Assembly: GCA_009760855.2 (NCBI GenBank)
Contig: WPIO01000076.1
Coordinates: 1,938,335-2,002,334 of the forward strand
DNA from: Cristatella mucedo
Lineage: Eukaryota > Bryozoa > Phylactolaemata > Cristatellidae
Reading direction: 5' to 3'
DNA length: 64,000 bases
In this document: piece by piece, positions 1-12,469 of the stretch
Position numbering within the stretch: the first letter of the stretch is position 1
Layout of the letters: every line of letters begins with the position of its first letter
Notes under the pieces: model-generated
Seen by the model: only the letters and a program-made list of their open reading frames with translations
Told to the model about the DNA's origin: nothing
Databases searched by the model: none
Position numbers and translations under genes: made by a program

Positions 1-790
1 GTTTTCCACAGCTGCAAAATTAAGTTCCAATGGCCAAAGTATTTAACTAAACCCGTTAGATTAGCAAGGGAGAGCGAAAAAAATGAATAATGATGAGAAC
101 CTGCAAGTTAGACGAGTAGCTTTTATAAATTAAAGTTATGCTATATTTGCTGTTACACGTTTAGGCGATACTTGCTGTTTAACAATAAAAAGGCAAATTT
201 TACTTGTTAGTAGGATTGGATACCGTATTCGTCTCTTAGCCTCGCTTAGCATCGGTTAGTGTTTTATAACGGATTACACCATTGAAGCGAGGTTTAATAA
301 GAGAATTAACATAACGCAGGCATCACATCCAGAGGGCTCTTTAGTTGCTAAATAATTTAACTCTCAAAATTATCATATGCTCTCAGTGCTATGATGAATA
401 TGGACCTAGCAAGTAGTCGCAAGATAGAACAATTCCACTTGTGGGCCTGGCATTATCGCAAAAACATTTGGGAAGTTCAAATATTGAATTTCCTCGTACA
501 TTAATTAGAGTTCACTTTGCAAGAGCTTTCATTTATCATGGTATTTCTGATTGGTTGTCTTGAAATGTGTTCACTAAGCTAAGCTTAAACCGGTCAAGAG
601 CTACTTTTACATTTATCCGTACTTTCTCTATAAGTAACCCATTTAAACTTACTAGAATTTTTCACTACCTATTGCTAGTTTCACTTACTATCCCAGTAAA
701 GGTCAACTTGCAGCAGCCATGTTTTTTCTGGTGTGGCAGCCTGATGTTTTTCTTACTGGAACAGCTATTGGCGGTTGCAAGCACTTGAAT
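1..790 (+). repeat. diverged interspersed repeat, copy 1
   Basis: About 780 bases align by eye with 12470-13200 in the same orientation, for example the shared tract atggacctagcaagtagtc. Identity looks near 70 percent with many small indels. The repeat may begin before the window. No reading frame is conserved between the two copies, so it is probably a non-coding part of an old transposon or an old segmental duplication. Confidence 0.75.
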
Positions 791-3700
791 TCTAAACTCT
801 CAGTGATACTGTACACTGTGAAATCCCTACATGTACTACCGCGGCTCTTGAATGATTGGCTGCTTAATAACAACTCCGGGCCAAACCTTGACAGTGGACC
901 TACTTCGTTGCTTGATGATAAGTGGATACTGGAGCTTAAGTCGGCTGCTCGAGCTGCAAGTGTTATTGCGTGCAGCTAAATATCTCGAGGCGTGTTTTGC
1001 CTCATTTTAGTACTAAACTGTCAGGTTCTCACAGTTTCCACGGTAATAGTCACGGAAATGCTATTTCAAAGTCAAGAAAGGTTGTTTTCTGAGCGAGATC
1101 AGTAAGCGATAGTGCCATCATTTCTGCATGTTGCATTCATCAGATGTTCTCTTCAGCCAGCATAATCTATGGAAAGACCGCCACTGTGGTTTTTTGCCAG
1201 ATGCAGCTTATTGCTCTAACAACATTCCGCAAATGACATAGCAATCATAGTTTTATAAAGCTCACTTCATAGTTCACCAGCTCTTCGTCACCATCATGAA
1301 AGAAATCATTCCGTTTTTTCATACCGATCACTCTTTCTCTTGCAGAGTCATTTGACGGGGCAGACTTTCGTGGACTAATTTGTAAGCTGTGGTAGAGCTA
1401 GGGGCAAGCGATATACATCCCCTGTAGCAGTCGAGTGACCAGTGCCCTATCATTTCAGTAGCGATGATACTATAATACTCTTTTTGATCTGTAAAACACG
1501 ATCAAAAAACTCAATCACGCTCAAGGATCTAAATATATACTTTAAGGGAAGGATGGCGGATTTTTTCTGCATTCAGTCCCCCGACACGCATCTCCAGTCA
1601 TTCTAGGCATTTGAAAAAAGATATACGTGTATACTATATGATATCTACAAGCATTCTTTGTATACGAACGACAGACTCACCACTCGCTTGATACGGGAAA
1701 GTTGTCCTGCTTAGTAAGTCAAGCAAGTCTTAACCAAAATTGTATTGACGCCAGCTATCATAAATAGAAATTCATTGAAATGCAACTGCATCCATATCCC
1801 GATGAATAAGATTCGAACTCTGAAGTCAGGTATTTAGCTTTTACGTCAGGTCTTGGGGCAAAGCTGCAGATTAGAATGGTCATTTATTGGCATTATAGTT
1901 TTGTTATGATAATTTACCCCGAGTTAGAGTAGTGCTTTATATAATTACTTACACTTTTGTATACTAGGAAACATTCCCTTGCAGTATTTTCAAAGGAAAC
2001 TCACACACATTTCTTTAAAAGATAGCCCATCTTAGCCCTAACGGTAAGGTCACCACTCTTCACGACCGAGGTCGTGGGCTCAAATTATGCTGCGGCAATC
2101 CGTAACTTCTAACTGCAAGCTGTAGTGATACTCACTAGACTCTTCTGTCGCTATACATATTAGGATTAGAAATAAGGTAATTCTTTGTATTACGTTTATA
2201 CAGCGTGGTCTTGATATTAGCTATGGGTAAACGTTTTATGGTTTAGGAATACAGTATATACTCTAATCCCTTAGAGAGTTAAATACGTAAGCATCGTATG
2301 TAACGCATTGTCGAGTGCATTATTACTACTATTATTATTAAGCATAATATAATCGAAGATAAGAAAGTACTATACACAAGTTGAATTTAATGAGACACGT
2401 CCTTTTCACTCAAATACAAGAGTCAAGGGGGACGGAAGGGCAGAGATTGTATACAGTTTAACTGTCAATCCGGTAAAATTAGTTCATAGGCACCAGAGGC
2501 TGTTTTGCACTTCCATTTTTGGTCAGTAAACTCACCATTACATGATAAAAGCGGGCTCACTAGATGTCGTATGATTTCCCTGTAACTTTCAGTTTGGACG
2601 ATCATGCATCTATGTAGCTATGTCATTTTAGTTCAAAGAATTGAAATGAGGCAAGTCCACGCTGCTTATAAAATACAAGCAGTGAATTTGCACACGAAGC
2701 GTTACAACAATATCTCACTAGTTATTAGAATTATATTTGGTCAGTAAAAACGATATAATTTGAGTCATTCAGTAAAAATCAGTCAAGGCATGATACCACA
2801 AGCACCTGTAATCGCTTTGGCACCATACTACTGTGTGATGGTGGCAATGTTTTGGCATTTGTATGCAGCTCAGAGCAAGAGTTGGCAGCGGACCAAGCTC
2901 TATCCTATGGTGGAGGCTTTCAATACAAAATTGAAAGCAAAGATGTTGTAAAGAAGCATGAAGTAATCTTTCCAGTTTTGTTTCGTGGTTTGTGTCTATA
3001 GCATTGCCACTAACTGTAGATTTACCTTGTTGCAATGTGTGGTTTCTACAATCATTTATAGCAACGGACAGCTGTCATTGCCATGCCTGACGTTGAATTA
3101 ACCACAGCTAATAATTTCAGCATGCATGATGAATTATTATTCTACAAGGGGTAAAATCATGGTTTTTGCTGCCGTAAGTTTTCATTATCACATAAGACGA
3201 CACTTACCTAGCAGCTATAATCTGCTTGACAAATTGTAAGTAGTGAAGCACCCTTAACTTTTATAGATCGTTGTGGTCGGCTTCACCTTAATAGATTCTC
3301 TTACGTCAGCTGGTCATTGAAGTCGTTGTTTTACAGTTTCACTGTGACTTAATCTAGACACCTTAAGCACAGTGTCTGAAGTGCCCAACAAAGAAGACAG
3401 AGCCGTATGTACGATTTTAGAATTGTTAGCAGCATATTCTTATGCATGAACTAGCAGATATAGAAACGAATGTACTATTTTGATCGACAATAGAAATGAA
3501 TGCTGGTAGTGGCTTCAATGGATTCGTTAATTATAATTGTAGGACCATCCTATTGGATTTTCATTTTCCATGCAAATCTAAGAAATTTTGTACTACAGGG
3601 GCAGGCAACCTGATCTCTGTTTACTACAAAGTAGTCAAGCATTATACAAAGACTGTTTCGTACTTAAATATGCATCGGTCAAAAGAATGAAGTCACTGTT

Positions 3701-4312
3701 AAATGAGTGGATGATTTTTAATTTATCGTGACAGTTGTTTCTTCAAGTCGGCCAATGCAGCCGGTGGAGGCAAAAATGGAGCTGCTGACTAGGCATACAT
3801 TTTAGTATAGTTCGGTTAAATTATGCGTTCTTTCATCTGACATTTAAATTTGAAATTGGAACTTTCTCAGATAATTGGGAAATGACTTGTTAAAAACATC
3901 TTTGTCAGTTATCTAATTATCGCTGAAGTGTTAACCGCTGAACCAAATATTTTCGGGTTTCAGCGATTAAACAGACACATCTATAATGCTAATTCAAAGC
4001 AATGATGCCTCACAATTTCTGAGAAGTTTTTCTAAAACACATTGCGAGATTCACTGTTTCAGTTTTAATTGCTTAGTAATACTTAAATTTAGAGAGTAAC
4101 ACGGTTTGTAAAATGAAAATAATACCCGGGGGCCAGTGCAGTGACTGTTTCTAACTGTCTTACGATACCTGCATTCGTTAACAACAAAGTATAGAAATTT
4201 CAAAAGCCGATATGCTAAACGCAAATATAAACATTGATCTGTTTATTATATAGTTTATAATTAGACGCATCTGCTGATCACAGAATTTAGTTTGTCCCTG
4301 CAATTTGTCCTT
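791..4312. other. gene-free stretch
   Basis: I see no supported gene. Short open frames (for example around 2.76-3.03 kb on both strands) lack any recognisable motif and overlap one another, so I treat them as chance. The stretch is moderately AT-rich and holds only the SINE candidate listed separately. Confidence 0.5.
2025..2165 (+). repeat. possible tRNA-derived SINE head
   Basis: A box-A-like string (tagccctaacggtaagg) is followed about 30 bases later by a box-B-like string (gtcgtgggctcaaatt). That spacing is typical of a Pol III internal promoter. The head resembles the SINE at 26972-27125, which shares the ggtcgt-ggctcga core, but no LINE-like tail is visible here. It is old or only half preserved. 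Confidence 0.35.
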
Positions 4313-5113
4313 TAATAATAATAATGATAATAATGCACTTGATAAAGAGCCCTCAGAAAACTTAACCTCACTCTAGGCGCGTTACCTTTTCTGCAAAGGG
4401 AAATGCAATTGAATGGTGAGTAAAATCATGCTTGATAAACAAAAAAATGAATAACATGGTTAGGGGTGACATGCACAGGGTCAGCATGCAAGTGTGGTTA
4501 GTGGCCGCATGCACAGTGTCAGCACGCATAAGCACATCAAAGATGAATCGCAGGGACCCACCAAATGCTGTCTTAAGTTGGTGTGTTTTAAATTCTTTTT
4601 TAATGTCATCAGGTCAGGGGATGTTCTGACGCAGGTCGTACGGGAGTTCAAGGCTTTGGGAGCGTGCGAAATAAATGCACGGTCTCCAATGGATTTGAGG
4701 TCTGTACGGGGTATTTTTAGACTGTTGGATTTCGAAAAGCGGGTAGTACGATGCTTGGCCTGATGGGAGACTATATCTGAGAGATAGGCTGGAGCCTAAG
4801 CATGAAGTGATCTAAAAGTGAGCAACAAAACCTTTAAGTCAATCCGTTGCTTGACTGATAGCCAGTGCAGGTTGGCGAGAAGTGGAGTAATGTGGCAATG
4901 GCGAAGCTCACGACAGGCAAGCCTAGCTGTAGAGTTTTGCGCCAGCTGCAATCGCCTGACACCACATGCTGGTAGGCCAGTAAGCCGGAGTTGCAGAAGT
5001 CGAGGCGGGATGTCACAAATATATGGACCAACTTGGACGTTGTATCCTTATCTAAACAAGCCCGAATTTTAGTAATGTTGTGAAGCTAAAAATAGGCAGA
5101 TTTTATACTGGAG
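4313..5113 (-). mobile_element. 5'-truncated CR1/L2-type LINE fragment
   Basis: The reverse complement matches the 3' half of the LINE at 23905-26056: the last part of the RT ORF, the 3' UTR, the hairpin with aaagcgcc arms and an ATT-rich tail (now aataataat at the left end). The ORF is broken by frameshifts. The 5' end stops within the segment corresponding to about 25270 of the full copy. It lies directly beside the left end of virus copy A. Confidence 0.9.
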
Positions 5114-5211
5114 CTGACAAAAGTTGACGACTGTCTTAAAGAAGTACAAGGTCAATAGTATGCCAACTTTAAAATCTGTTGATACTCAATGCCTAGAATA
5201 GAAGATATTAG

Positions 5212-5493
5212 ATTAATTTTGCTACATACAGTAAAACTAGTACTAGAATACAAATTGCTTATGATAAGCCACTCTGGACCGAGACTGCAAATATAATACG
5301 TAGAGTTAGAGATGGCTCAATCTTTGAAGAGCTCCTTAAACACTTAAAAATAGAAAAAATAAATGGTATGAAATCTGAAGCTTACTCTAAAAAAATAGAA
5401 CTAGCTAAACAGATAAAGAATGAAATGGATGCAGGAAAGAGTTGTGACCTACCAGAAGAGTATATTAAAGAGACTATGGATTGGAGGATTTAA
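5212..5493 (+). CDS. hypothetical protein fragment, Lys/Glu-rich
   Basis: The frame is open for about 93 codons after an in-frame TAG at 5209 and ends at TAA 5491-5493; the first ATG is only at 5369. The product is charged and apparently helical, with a C-terminus near MDWRI. I do not recognise it. It lies between the LINE fragment and the minus-strand genes of virus copy A and points toward them, so it may be a terminal gene of that element. The missing start and adjacent LINE suggest a truncated gene. Confidence 0.4.
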   Translation: MNFATYSKTSTRIQIAYDKPLWTETANIIRRVRDGSIFEELLKHLKIEKINGMKSEAYSKKIELAKQIKNEMDAGKSCDLPEEYIKETMDWRI

Positions 5494-5519
5494 ACATAAG
5501 CAAGAGTAGTACTACCAAA

Positions 5520-6450
5520 CTCTTCTTCTAATTCTTCTAATGTCATATAAGGAGTAGGCAGATAACTATCATCAAATTGTTTTCGATAATGATTGAGAAT
5601 AATTTACACCAATAACTAGTAAAATCACAATAATATCCCCATCATTTGGAGTTACAATACTACCATAACTTAAAAAAGGATAAACAATATTAAATACTAG
5701 TGCTTTTATTTTTATATTGTCAATAATATTAAAACTTAATATAGAATTACTCATTATTACCATATAATTACTCTCAACACCATAATATTTTGAATTAGGA
5801 AAATAGATGAATTAAAGTTTAGAGAATCAAATTTATAAGTGTAATATAAAACTATAATATCACCATTATTAACTTAATTTATATTTATAGCAAGTTGTCT
5901 TAGTTTAAGATACTAGTTGATCCTAGTTCTATTATCATCTCCCAATATAATGAACTATAAAAAGATGAGCTATAAATTACTGTATATCTACTTATAGTAT
6001 CAATAACATTATTACCTTTTAAAGTAGCAGAATCAATATCTTGTATTTGTATTACTATCTTAGAATATTGTGGTTTTTTATGATAATCTCTGATAATTTA
6101 GCGAAAGCTACTGGTGTATCACAAGAAGTGGAAATATAACTTGGATCTCTAATATTTGTAATACTTTTAACCGTCAACTCACTATAATACATAATAGTAT
6201 CATAACCAAAAGCATAACCATTAGGAGAAGGATTGTGTACACATTTTAAATAAAAAAGAAGTAGAATATTTAGAGAAATTAAGTCATTCATGTTGGAATT
6301 TAAAAAAAATACCATAACTTTTTCCAATTTCGAATTCAATAACACATAAGTATCCATTTATTGTTTCATTTGGTTTATATACGTCAACTTTTGTAGCGAT
6401 ATATTTGTTGCAAAATCACTTCCATTACTAGCATCTAAGACATTTAGATA
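5520..6450 (-). pseudogene. second fibre-like virion protein, decayed
   Basis: Read on the minus strand, the segment near 6412-6446 encodes LDASNGSDFAT. This fits the repeated element DPxNxxDAxTKxYxD found in phage tail fibres and in the fibre gene at 19.6-20.6 kb. Downstream come beta-rich, Ser/Ile/Tyr-rich pieces: an open piece at 6357-6055, then about 6070-5900, then an open piece at 5763-5572. They lie in different frames, so several frameshifts separate them. By analogy it could be an attachment or surface protein. It is the last minus-strand gene of copy A. Confidence rests on one motif and composition. Confidence 0.4.
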
Positions 6451-6476
6451 ACTTTTTGAGTTCGCAGATAAATTTC

Positions 6477-6532
6477 ACTTGCAATAGTAAACTTGTACTA
6501 ACTAATGAATCGATAAGTTTACTGTTGCAAGT
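6477..6532. repeat. 18-bp-arm hairpin
   Basis: Arm 6477-6494 (acttgcaatagtaaactt) pairs with arm 6515-6532 with a single mismatch, around a 20-base loop. It lies in the gap between two groups of viral genes, immediately before an AT microsatellite. It could be a transcription-end structure, or simply a decayed inverted repeat. Confidence 0.7.
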
Positions 6533-6550
6533 AGAATGTATATATTGTAT

Positions 6551-6556
<6 letters not shown>

Positions 6557-6586
<30 letters not shown>
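6557..6586. repeat. (TA)n microsatellite
   Basis: Uninterrupted ta dinucleotides. The small open frames crossing this site on both strands are products of the repeat and are not listed as genes. Confidence 0.95.
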
Positions 6587-6589
<3 letters not shown>

Positions 6590-6811
6590 GTTACAATATT
6601 GCACCAATTGCATCACAGATATCTATAAAACTAGTTATATTATATTCATCTAATCGTGGAATGTATTTATAAAGATCCTTTTACATATATCTAAACTAAA
6701 ACATTTAAATTCTTATAACCAAACTCGACTGCTAACTTTCTAGCCTTTTCACGACTAAGAATCGTTGAAACTTCCATTTGCTCTATGTAATTGAAGATTT
6801 TGTAGAGCAGG

Positions 6812-7066
6812 CTAAGTTTTTGCCGTTTTAGATCTTTTATTTGACCCTTCAAGCATTTCCTCTATCTTGCTACGACATTCCATTAGTATATCACAAGTAT
6901 CACAAATCTTTATAAGAACACTAATAAATGAACTATTAAGATCTGGAATAATTTTATTGAGTGAATGCTTAACAATTCGTTGATTTTCTCCCTTAAGCTT
7001 TTGTAGACAAATCCTTATTGCCATTTCTCTAGATTGTTCACAACAAAGAATTCTTGAGACATCCAT
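6812..7066 (-). CDS. small viral-element protein, unknown
   Basis: An open frame of 84 codons starts at an ATG, encodes MDVSRILC at its N-terminus and ends in a basic tail (NKRSKTAKT). It is predicted helical with several Cys residues (CDTCDIL). A short diverged relative of its N-terminus, with an MEVSTIL-like start, lies just downstream around 6700-6790, suggesting an old tandem duplication. It sits between the acidic gene and the fibre-like gene of copy A, on the same strand as polymerase B. I do not recognise a family. Confidence 0.45.
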   Translation of the reverse strand: MDVSRILCCEQSREMAIRICLQKLKGENQRIVKHSLNKIIPDLNSSFISVLIKICDTCDILMECRSKIEEMLEGSNKRSKTAKT

Positions 7067-7069
7067 TTT

Positions 7070-7458
7070 CTATATATGAAAAGATAATTTCATTTAATTG
7101 AAATTTAATTTCTTCTTCTTTATCTAGAAATACTTCATCAACTCCTTCTCCAAATAGAAGTGCTTTAAGACTTATCTCACCTTCTTCTTCACAATCACTA
7201 ATACTACAGCAAGAAAAGTCAGATTCTGATTCTGATTCTGATTCAGGAATGTAGTCACGATCTTTATGTGAGTCATCTGAATACTCGATTTACTATCTAA
7301 ACATGTAATTTCTTCTGAGAGTTAAAAATCTTCGTTGGGATCTATATCTATAATTTAAAAAATAATTTTATCAATACATATTTAATATCATCATTGACTT
7401 TGATATCTGTTTCTATTTGTGAAAGAATATATGTTTCATCCACTTCCATTTTCTCTTG
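7070..7458 (-). pseudogene. acidic Ser/Glu-rich viral-element protein
   Basis: Starting from an ATG near 7458, two or three open pieces in different frames encode a strongly acidic protein with a (Glu-Ser) run (PESESESESD, near 7220) followed by Cys residues (CCSISDCEEE). It lies just downstream of polymerase B on the same strand. Acidic proteins in this position are not diagnostic, and no function is proposed. Frameshifts and at least one stop show decay. Confidence 0.35.
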
Positions 7459-7574
7459 ATGTGTGAATTTGAATTTTTTACAAGTTGTGGTTAAGTATTT
7501 TCACTTGTCCTTTTTGGCATCTATATCAATATTATATCACAACGACCAGGATTAGTACCTTCACTTAATACTTT

Positions 7575-10500
7575 TGCAATCTTGTTATGGCCGTATGCGT
7601 AGCCACAGCATCCACAATCTAACCAGTATCGTTTTGACGGAAATGCTGATAGTACAATTTTGTTTTGTTTTACAGTATATGTTTTTCACTTCTAACAAAG
7701 ATTGTTCACGGGATTTATCTACTTTTTTATCTAGACATATAAGATCACTGTGTTTTCATTTCCTGTCAACAACCGATTTATTTACTCCTTTTCCTTTCTT
7801 AGACTGTCCCATTTGTTTTCCTTCTTTATCATACTTTTCACAAAGTTCACATGTAACCTTGGTATTTCTTATTTTTTTCTATCTTTATCAATTATATCTT
7901 CATCAATGCAGACAGTATAAGAGTAAAATTTTGGTCTTAGGAAAACACATTCATCTAATACTGCTGTTTTTCTTTTATCGGTTATCTTATCTTTAAATTT
8001 ACCAATGACTTTGTTGTTACTTTTTATAATACTTTTTGCTTTTTCATCTTTTGAAATGGATATTCATTAGGAAAAGTATTAAGATCTGATGGTTCTGGAT
8101 ATTCTATATAAGCATCATCAGCAAAAACTTCCATAACAAGTGAATCAGTATCTGTATACAATAGGTTTATTTTGGAATCATATCTCTTTTTCATTGCAAG
8201 ATAACAGAATTTTTGCATCAACATCTTTGACAAATCGAGAATACAAAATCCAACATAAATAGGTTTACTAAGTGTTACTGACTCCTTATTACTTTCTATG
8301 CAAAAAATATTATTAGATAATATCGTGCTATCAACAAATCTAGGACTACATTTTAATTATTCTAACTATATGTTTACTTAATTATCAATTTAACAATTCA
8401 ATATTTTTTCTTTCCCTAACATTGTCCATTGTTTTACCAAAGAAAGCATGATTTAGTAGTTTGAAGAAATTATTTTCAAAATCATTTGCTCCTCTATTTC
8501 TGTATTATCTGTAAGAGCTGTATTATTATCAATATATTCTTCTAACCCATTATACTGTTCAAACTTTAATACTCTAGGTATTTTTATTAACTCATAACCT
8601 AACTCAATACAATTCTTAAGATTAGGATAATGAATAACATATTTTCGTTCGGTTCTAAATCTAATACTAATTTTCTACTGGATCACTACCTCTGTTTAAT
8701 CCTCTTTGATATTTTGAGTATTTGTTTTTGGTTATTCGTTTGTTCTCTGGAGGTAAAGGATAATCAGAGGAATAATCATGTTTCACTTTTGGACAATGCA
8801 TATAAATTTCAAGAACACAACCTTTATTCGATGACGCTTTAAACTTTTTAATTAACTTAATTTTGTTTTCATTCCACAATTTTACTTTTTGTTTTGATAA
8901 GAAATTAAATCCACCGGTAGGTAAATTTTGTTTCATAGCTCATCCATACAGATTAGTTGCATCAAAATGTAATAAGTATGAATTCAACTTCTTAGGATCA
9001 AAATCATGACATCTAGGATTATTTAATTTAGCTTTACGTTTTGAAACGTGTGTCATTCCTCAGCGGATTCCTTTTTCAAAGAATAAATGCATATCACGAT
9101 CTGTTAGTAATTTAGGAACCGCACCTGTATGCTTTAAACCTGCCGTCTAGGGCAATTGTGGGGTTGTTAAGAAGTCTGCAGGATCCATTTCATAATTCCT
9201 AATTATTAGATCACAAAATTTCTCAAAAACATCTGCTAATCCTAGAACATCGATCCTTAAGTATAGATCATGATATTATTGTATATTTTTTATCTCAAAT
9301 GCATTCCATACTTTATTTTCGTGTTCGCAATCCTCTTTTGAAACATGTCCATTAAGGCTTGAATAAAACTTTTCAATCGATGGGAAACTTATTCCTTCAA
9401 ATAATCAAAGTAATATTAATGCACTTGATGAAGCGCCTTAAGAGAACTCAATCTCTCTCTAGGCGCTTTAAATTTGCTGCAAATCTAGCCAAAGAATTCA
9501 TGTATTCATTTTGATAAGCTCCTTTTCTTGTTAGTAATGCCATTTTTTATTGCTGTATTTCTTACCTTTATCTTTTTGAAAATGTTCTCCTATTACATTA
9601 AACTTATCATTTGCTTGGGATAGGTTTTTCATTAAGTCAGTTTATGAACTTTGTAACAATTGATAATAATCTCTAAAACAAAAATGACCACAATTTATAG
9701 TTAAAAACCTCTCTTTATTATCAGCAATTACTTTTTTATCATTATCAAAATTTAGTGCACTAACAATTAAATGAGAATCATGACCTCCTTGATTAGGAAT
9801 ATAGACTTGGTGTTCAAAAGAGTTTGGACAGATATTTAATTTTGAATTGCAAGATATATGTGCTGCTCCTCAATATATTTACTGTTATTTGACAATGATC
9901 TAATACTTTTAATTCTTTGTTAAAGATTTTCCACTAATTCCACCTGTAGTTGCATTATCGTAATCGTTACATTGTTAATCTGTCAGAGTAGATTTATCAA
10001 ATACTTTGTATCTTTTAAGTGTCTTTCTAGTTTTTCAATTCGTTCTTTACAATAATTCTCTAAACGATTAAGGGATTCACTAATGCAATCTGGACCAAAA
10101 GTTTGAGTATATTTTGCTAAATTTTGACATTCATAATAAAAATTATATATGCAAGAGAACATAGTTTATGTTGGTTAACTGAACCTTGTATTGCTTCTTC
10201 TGGATTATCAATAGTTCCAAGTAAACATTCACTACTTACAGATGCAAATAAAGGTGATTTAATCATTTTTTTCAAAATCTTTAAACACAACCAAATCTCT
10301 AGTGCCATACTTTCTATTTTCAGCTGCTGGCATTTTTATTCCTAATGTTCCGCAATGTTCTGAAATAAAATCAATAATATATTAATCTAATTGTTCTTGT
10401 TCGAAGAATCTTGATAAGTATCTTTCAAAAAACAATCTCGTTCTACCATTATCTTGTTCAGTTCTATATAAAGCATTAATTTGGTTATTAATGCATAATG

Positions 10501-11517
10501 AGATTTTCCTTGACTAGTATTTAGAAGTAAATCTATATGATCCTCACTCTCTTCAATATTAACAATCAAAGGAGATAAAGAATATGTATATTCATAAACA
10601 TTTTTTGAAACACTAAGTAGTTTAGCAAGTTTTGGAATATCTTCCACTTTAATAGGAACACTTCCATTAACAATAAATGGATTTCTTGAATCTTCTCATC
10701 AGTTGGGATGAAGAATGCTCTTAATAAATGCAATATATATGAGTACTTTTTTCAAAACTTGTCTTAAATCATGAATTATTCTGGATGATTATCTCTTGCA
10801 TACTAACTCTTAAAACACACCACAATGCACACCAGATATCATCATTATTCTTTGTATTTATGACACAACGTTTGTTTTTAAACTTATCAGGTAATGCAAC
10901 ATATGAACCTCTAATTTGTGAAGTAAAACGAGTAAGTTTTGCAAAAGCATTAACAATAGAAACAATCCTACATGAAGATCCTCCATCATTTCATTATTTA
11001 ATAATGTTATTATTTTAACAAAAGGTCTTCCAATAATTGATCTGAAATGAGAAACTCTATTTGATGTAGCTGGTGAGGTATCATTAGGAACAGCAAAAAT
11101 AATATCATTCTTTGAATTTACTTATTTAACTTGCTTAACAAGACTCATTTTTACATTAACACTCATTGAAACATCAAGCATAACATCAATTAAACCAGGC
11201 GTGCATTTTCTTTTAAATATATCAAGATCTAAATCTTCCAAGTCAAACCTTTCATATTCATAAACAATTTCATTACCATTTGCAGTTTTTCTACCAAGAA
11301 ACCATCCATTTGTATTGATCTTGCGAAGACGTTCTGATTCTTGAAAGAAACTGTTTCTTTTTTGTACTTTTGGAATTATTCTTTGATGTGAAAAAAGTTT
11401 TTCAACTAATTCTATTATATCCAGTGTAGAAACTAGATAATGAACTATTCGAAATGATTTACCATATTTCCTATATAAAGAAGGTTTACTACCAAACTTT
11501 AATTCACTAGAAGACAC
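7575..11517 (-). pseudogene. polB: protein-primed-type DNA polymerase B of a Maverick/Polinton-class element
   Basis: Replicative polymerase fossil of about 1,200 codons. From N to C, the minus strand shows an N-terminal domain (11517-10400) with a helical stretch and a ChYA/SHYALIT-type segment; an exonuclease-like DFE near 10265; motif A FDATNLYG (about 8950); a GKTMDNVR motif B helix (about 8430); motif C YTDTDSL (8138-8158) with both catalytic Asp intact; NNKVIGKFKD downstream; and a C-terminal RYWLD...YAYGH segment near 7600. This layout is that of family B polymerases of Polintons and adintoviruses. At least five frameshifts and several stops break it, including a TGA right after NLYG where relatives have Trp. 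A LINE tail lies inside (9414-9490). It is a dead gene, but the best evidence for the type of element. Confidence 0.9.
9414..9490 (-). mobile_element. LINE 3'-tail fragment inside polB
   Basis: About 75 bases match the terminal hairpin of the CR1/L2-type LINE (gcacttgat, then a gcgcc stem and a tctctctaggcgc stem) in reverse orientation, with no ORF portion. A very short truncated insertion, or a fragment of the SINE that shares the same tail. Confidence 0.75.
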
Positions 11518-12469
11518 TAACCTTTTTGCATGTTAATTAAATGATTCACCCTCGCACTGTGAAAATTCATTTTTCTCAGACATCTATAATAGGGAAATAA
11601 AATGTATTCAATTAAATAATTTTCACTATTATATATAGTTGGTTAAGTTTGTAGAAAATTTTGATATTATATCGTTATAGTACAACTCCGTAAAACTACA
11701 GTAATATGTGTTTTTCTTTATTGCTGAATACACTTGAATAGCAATATTTTGGAATGAGATCGAGGAAATGCGAGATCGAATGATACAAAATGTTGCTATT
11801 GAAGGGTGAGGCTGCAATAAGAAAAAATCACATATTAATCCCCCGACAGTATTTCATAAGAGTTTGCCTAATCCAGTAAAATAATTCCAATTATAGCTAC
11901 GTGAAGCCTAAGACAAAAACCCCATTCAACAAAATGCAACTTAATTCAAAGATGAACCTCTACAAATATTCATTACTTGATTCGACAGGTTGACTAGGTT
12001 TTCTTTGAGAAACATGGACTACTCACATGTCGTAAAATTACTTCGTCTATTTATATAATAAAATTCCTTGCAATAATAGTGTACATTTTAGCATGCCAAT
12101 ATTTTTTCTATCACAGTAAACCGATTAAGCCGTGTCTAGTCAAATCAAGTATATTTAGCAACTTAACATATGTATAATAATTTCAAGCAACACACGTAAG
12201 AAAGTAAAGGGCACATCTACGAATCCCAATCTTGAAAGAACCCACTAGTGATTGACACGTGGTCTCAAAGTGGTACTATCCATTGGTGCTGCAATAATTT
12301 GTCCTTGCTAAATTCTCAACTTGTAATCTGACATCAAAAATATTCATTAAACATCAACAATGAGACTACTATGAGCTGTTTGTTACTATCAGCGAGTAAT
12401 CTGCATTGCGAGGTCTAACACTAGTCCAGGCTCATCTTTTTTTGACTTTCCATTTAGGGTTTACACTGG
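11518..12469. other. gene-free stretch upstream of polB
   Basis: AT-rich sequence with no supportable reading frame. It probably contains the border between virus copy A and the unrelated 12.4-17.1 kb block. I could not see terminal inverted repeats. Confidence 0.4.

Noticed and set aside
2760-3035. Paired open frames of 63 and 88 codons on opposite strands
   Set aside because: Mutually overlapping, no motif, no second copy in the window. Possibly an old transposase scrap but not supportable.
6428-6653. Open frames on both strands crossing the TA repeat
   Set aside because: Caused by the microsatellite (Tyr-Ile repeats) and the hairpin palindrome.
7574-7996. 140-codon open frame on the plus strand, Phe/Leu-rich
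   Set aside because: It is the antisense of the C-terminal part of polB, whose minus-strand reading has conserved polymerase motifs.
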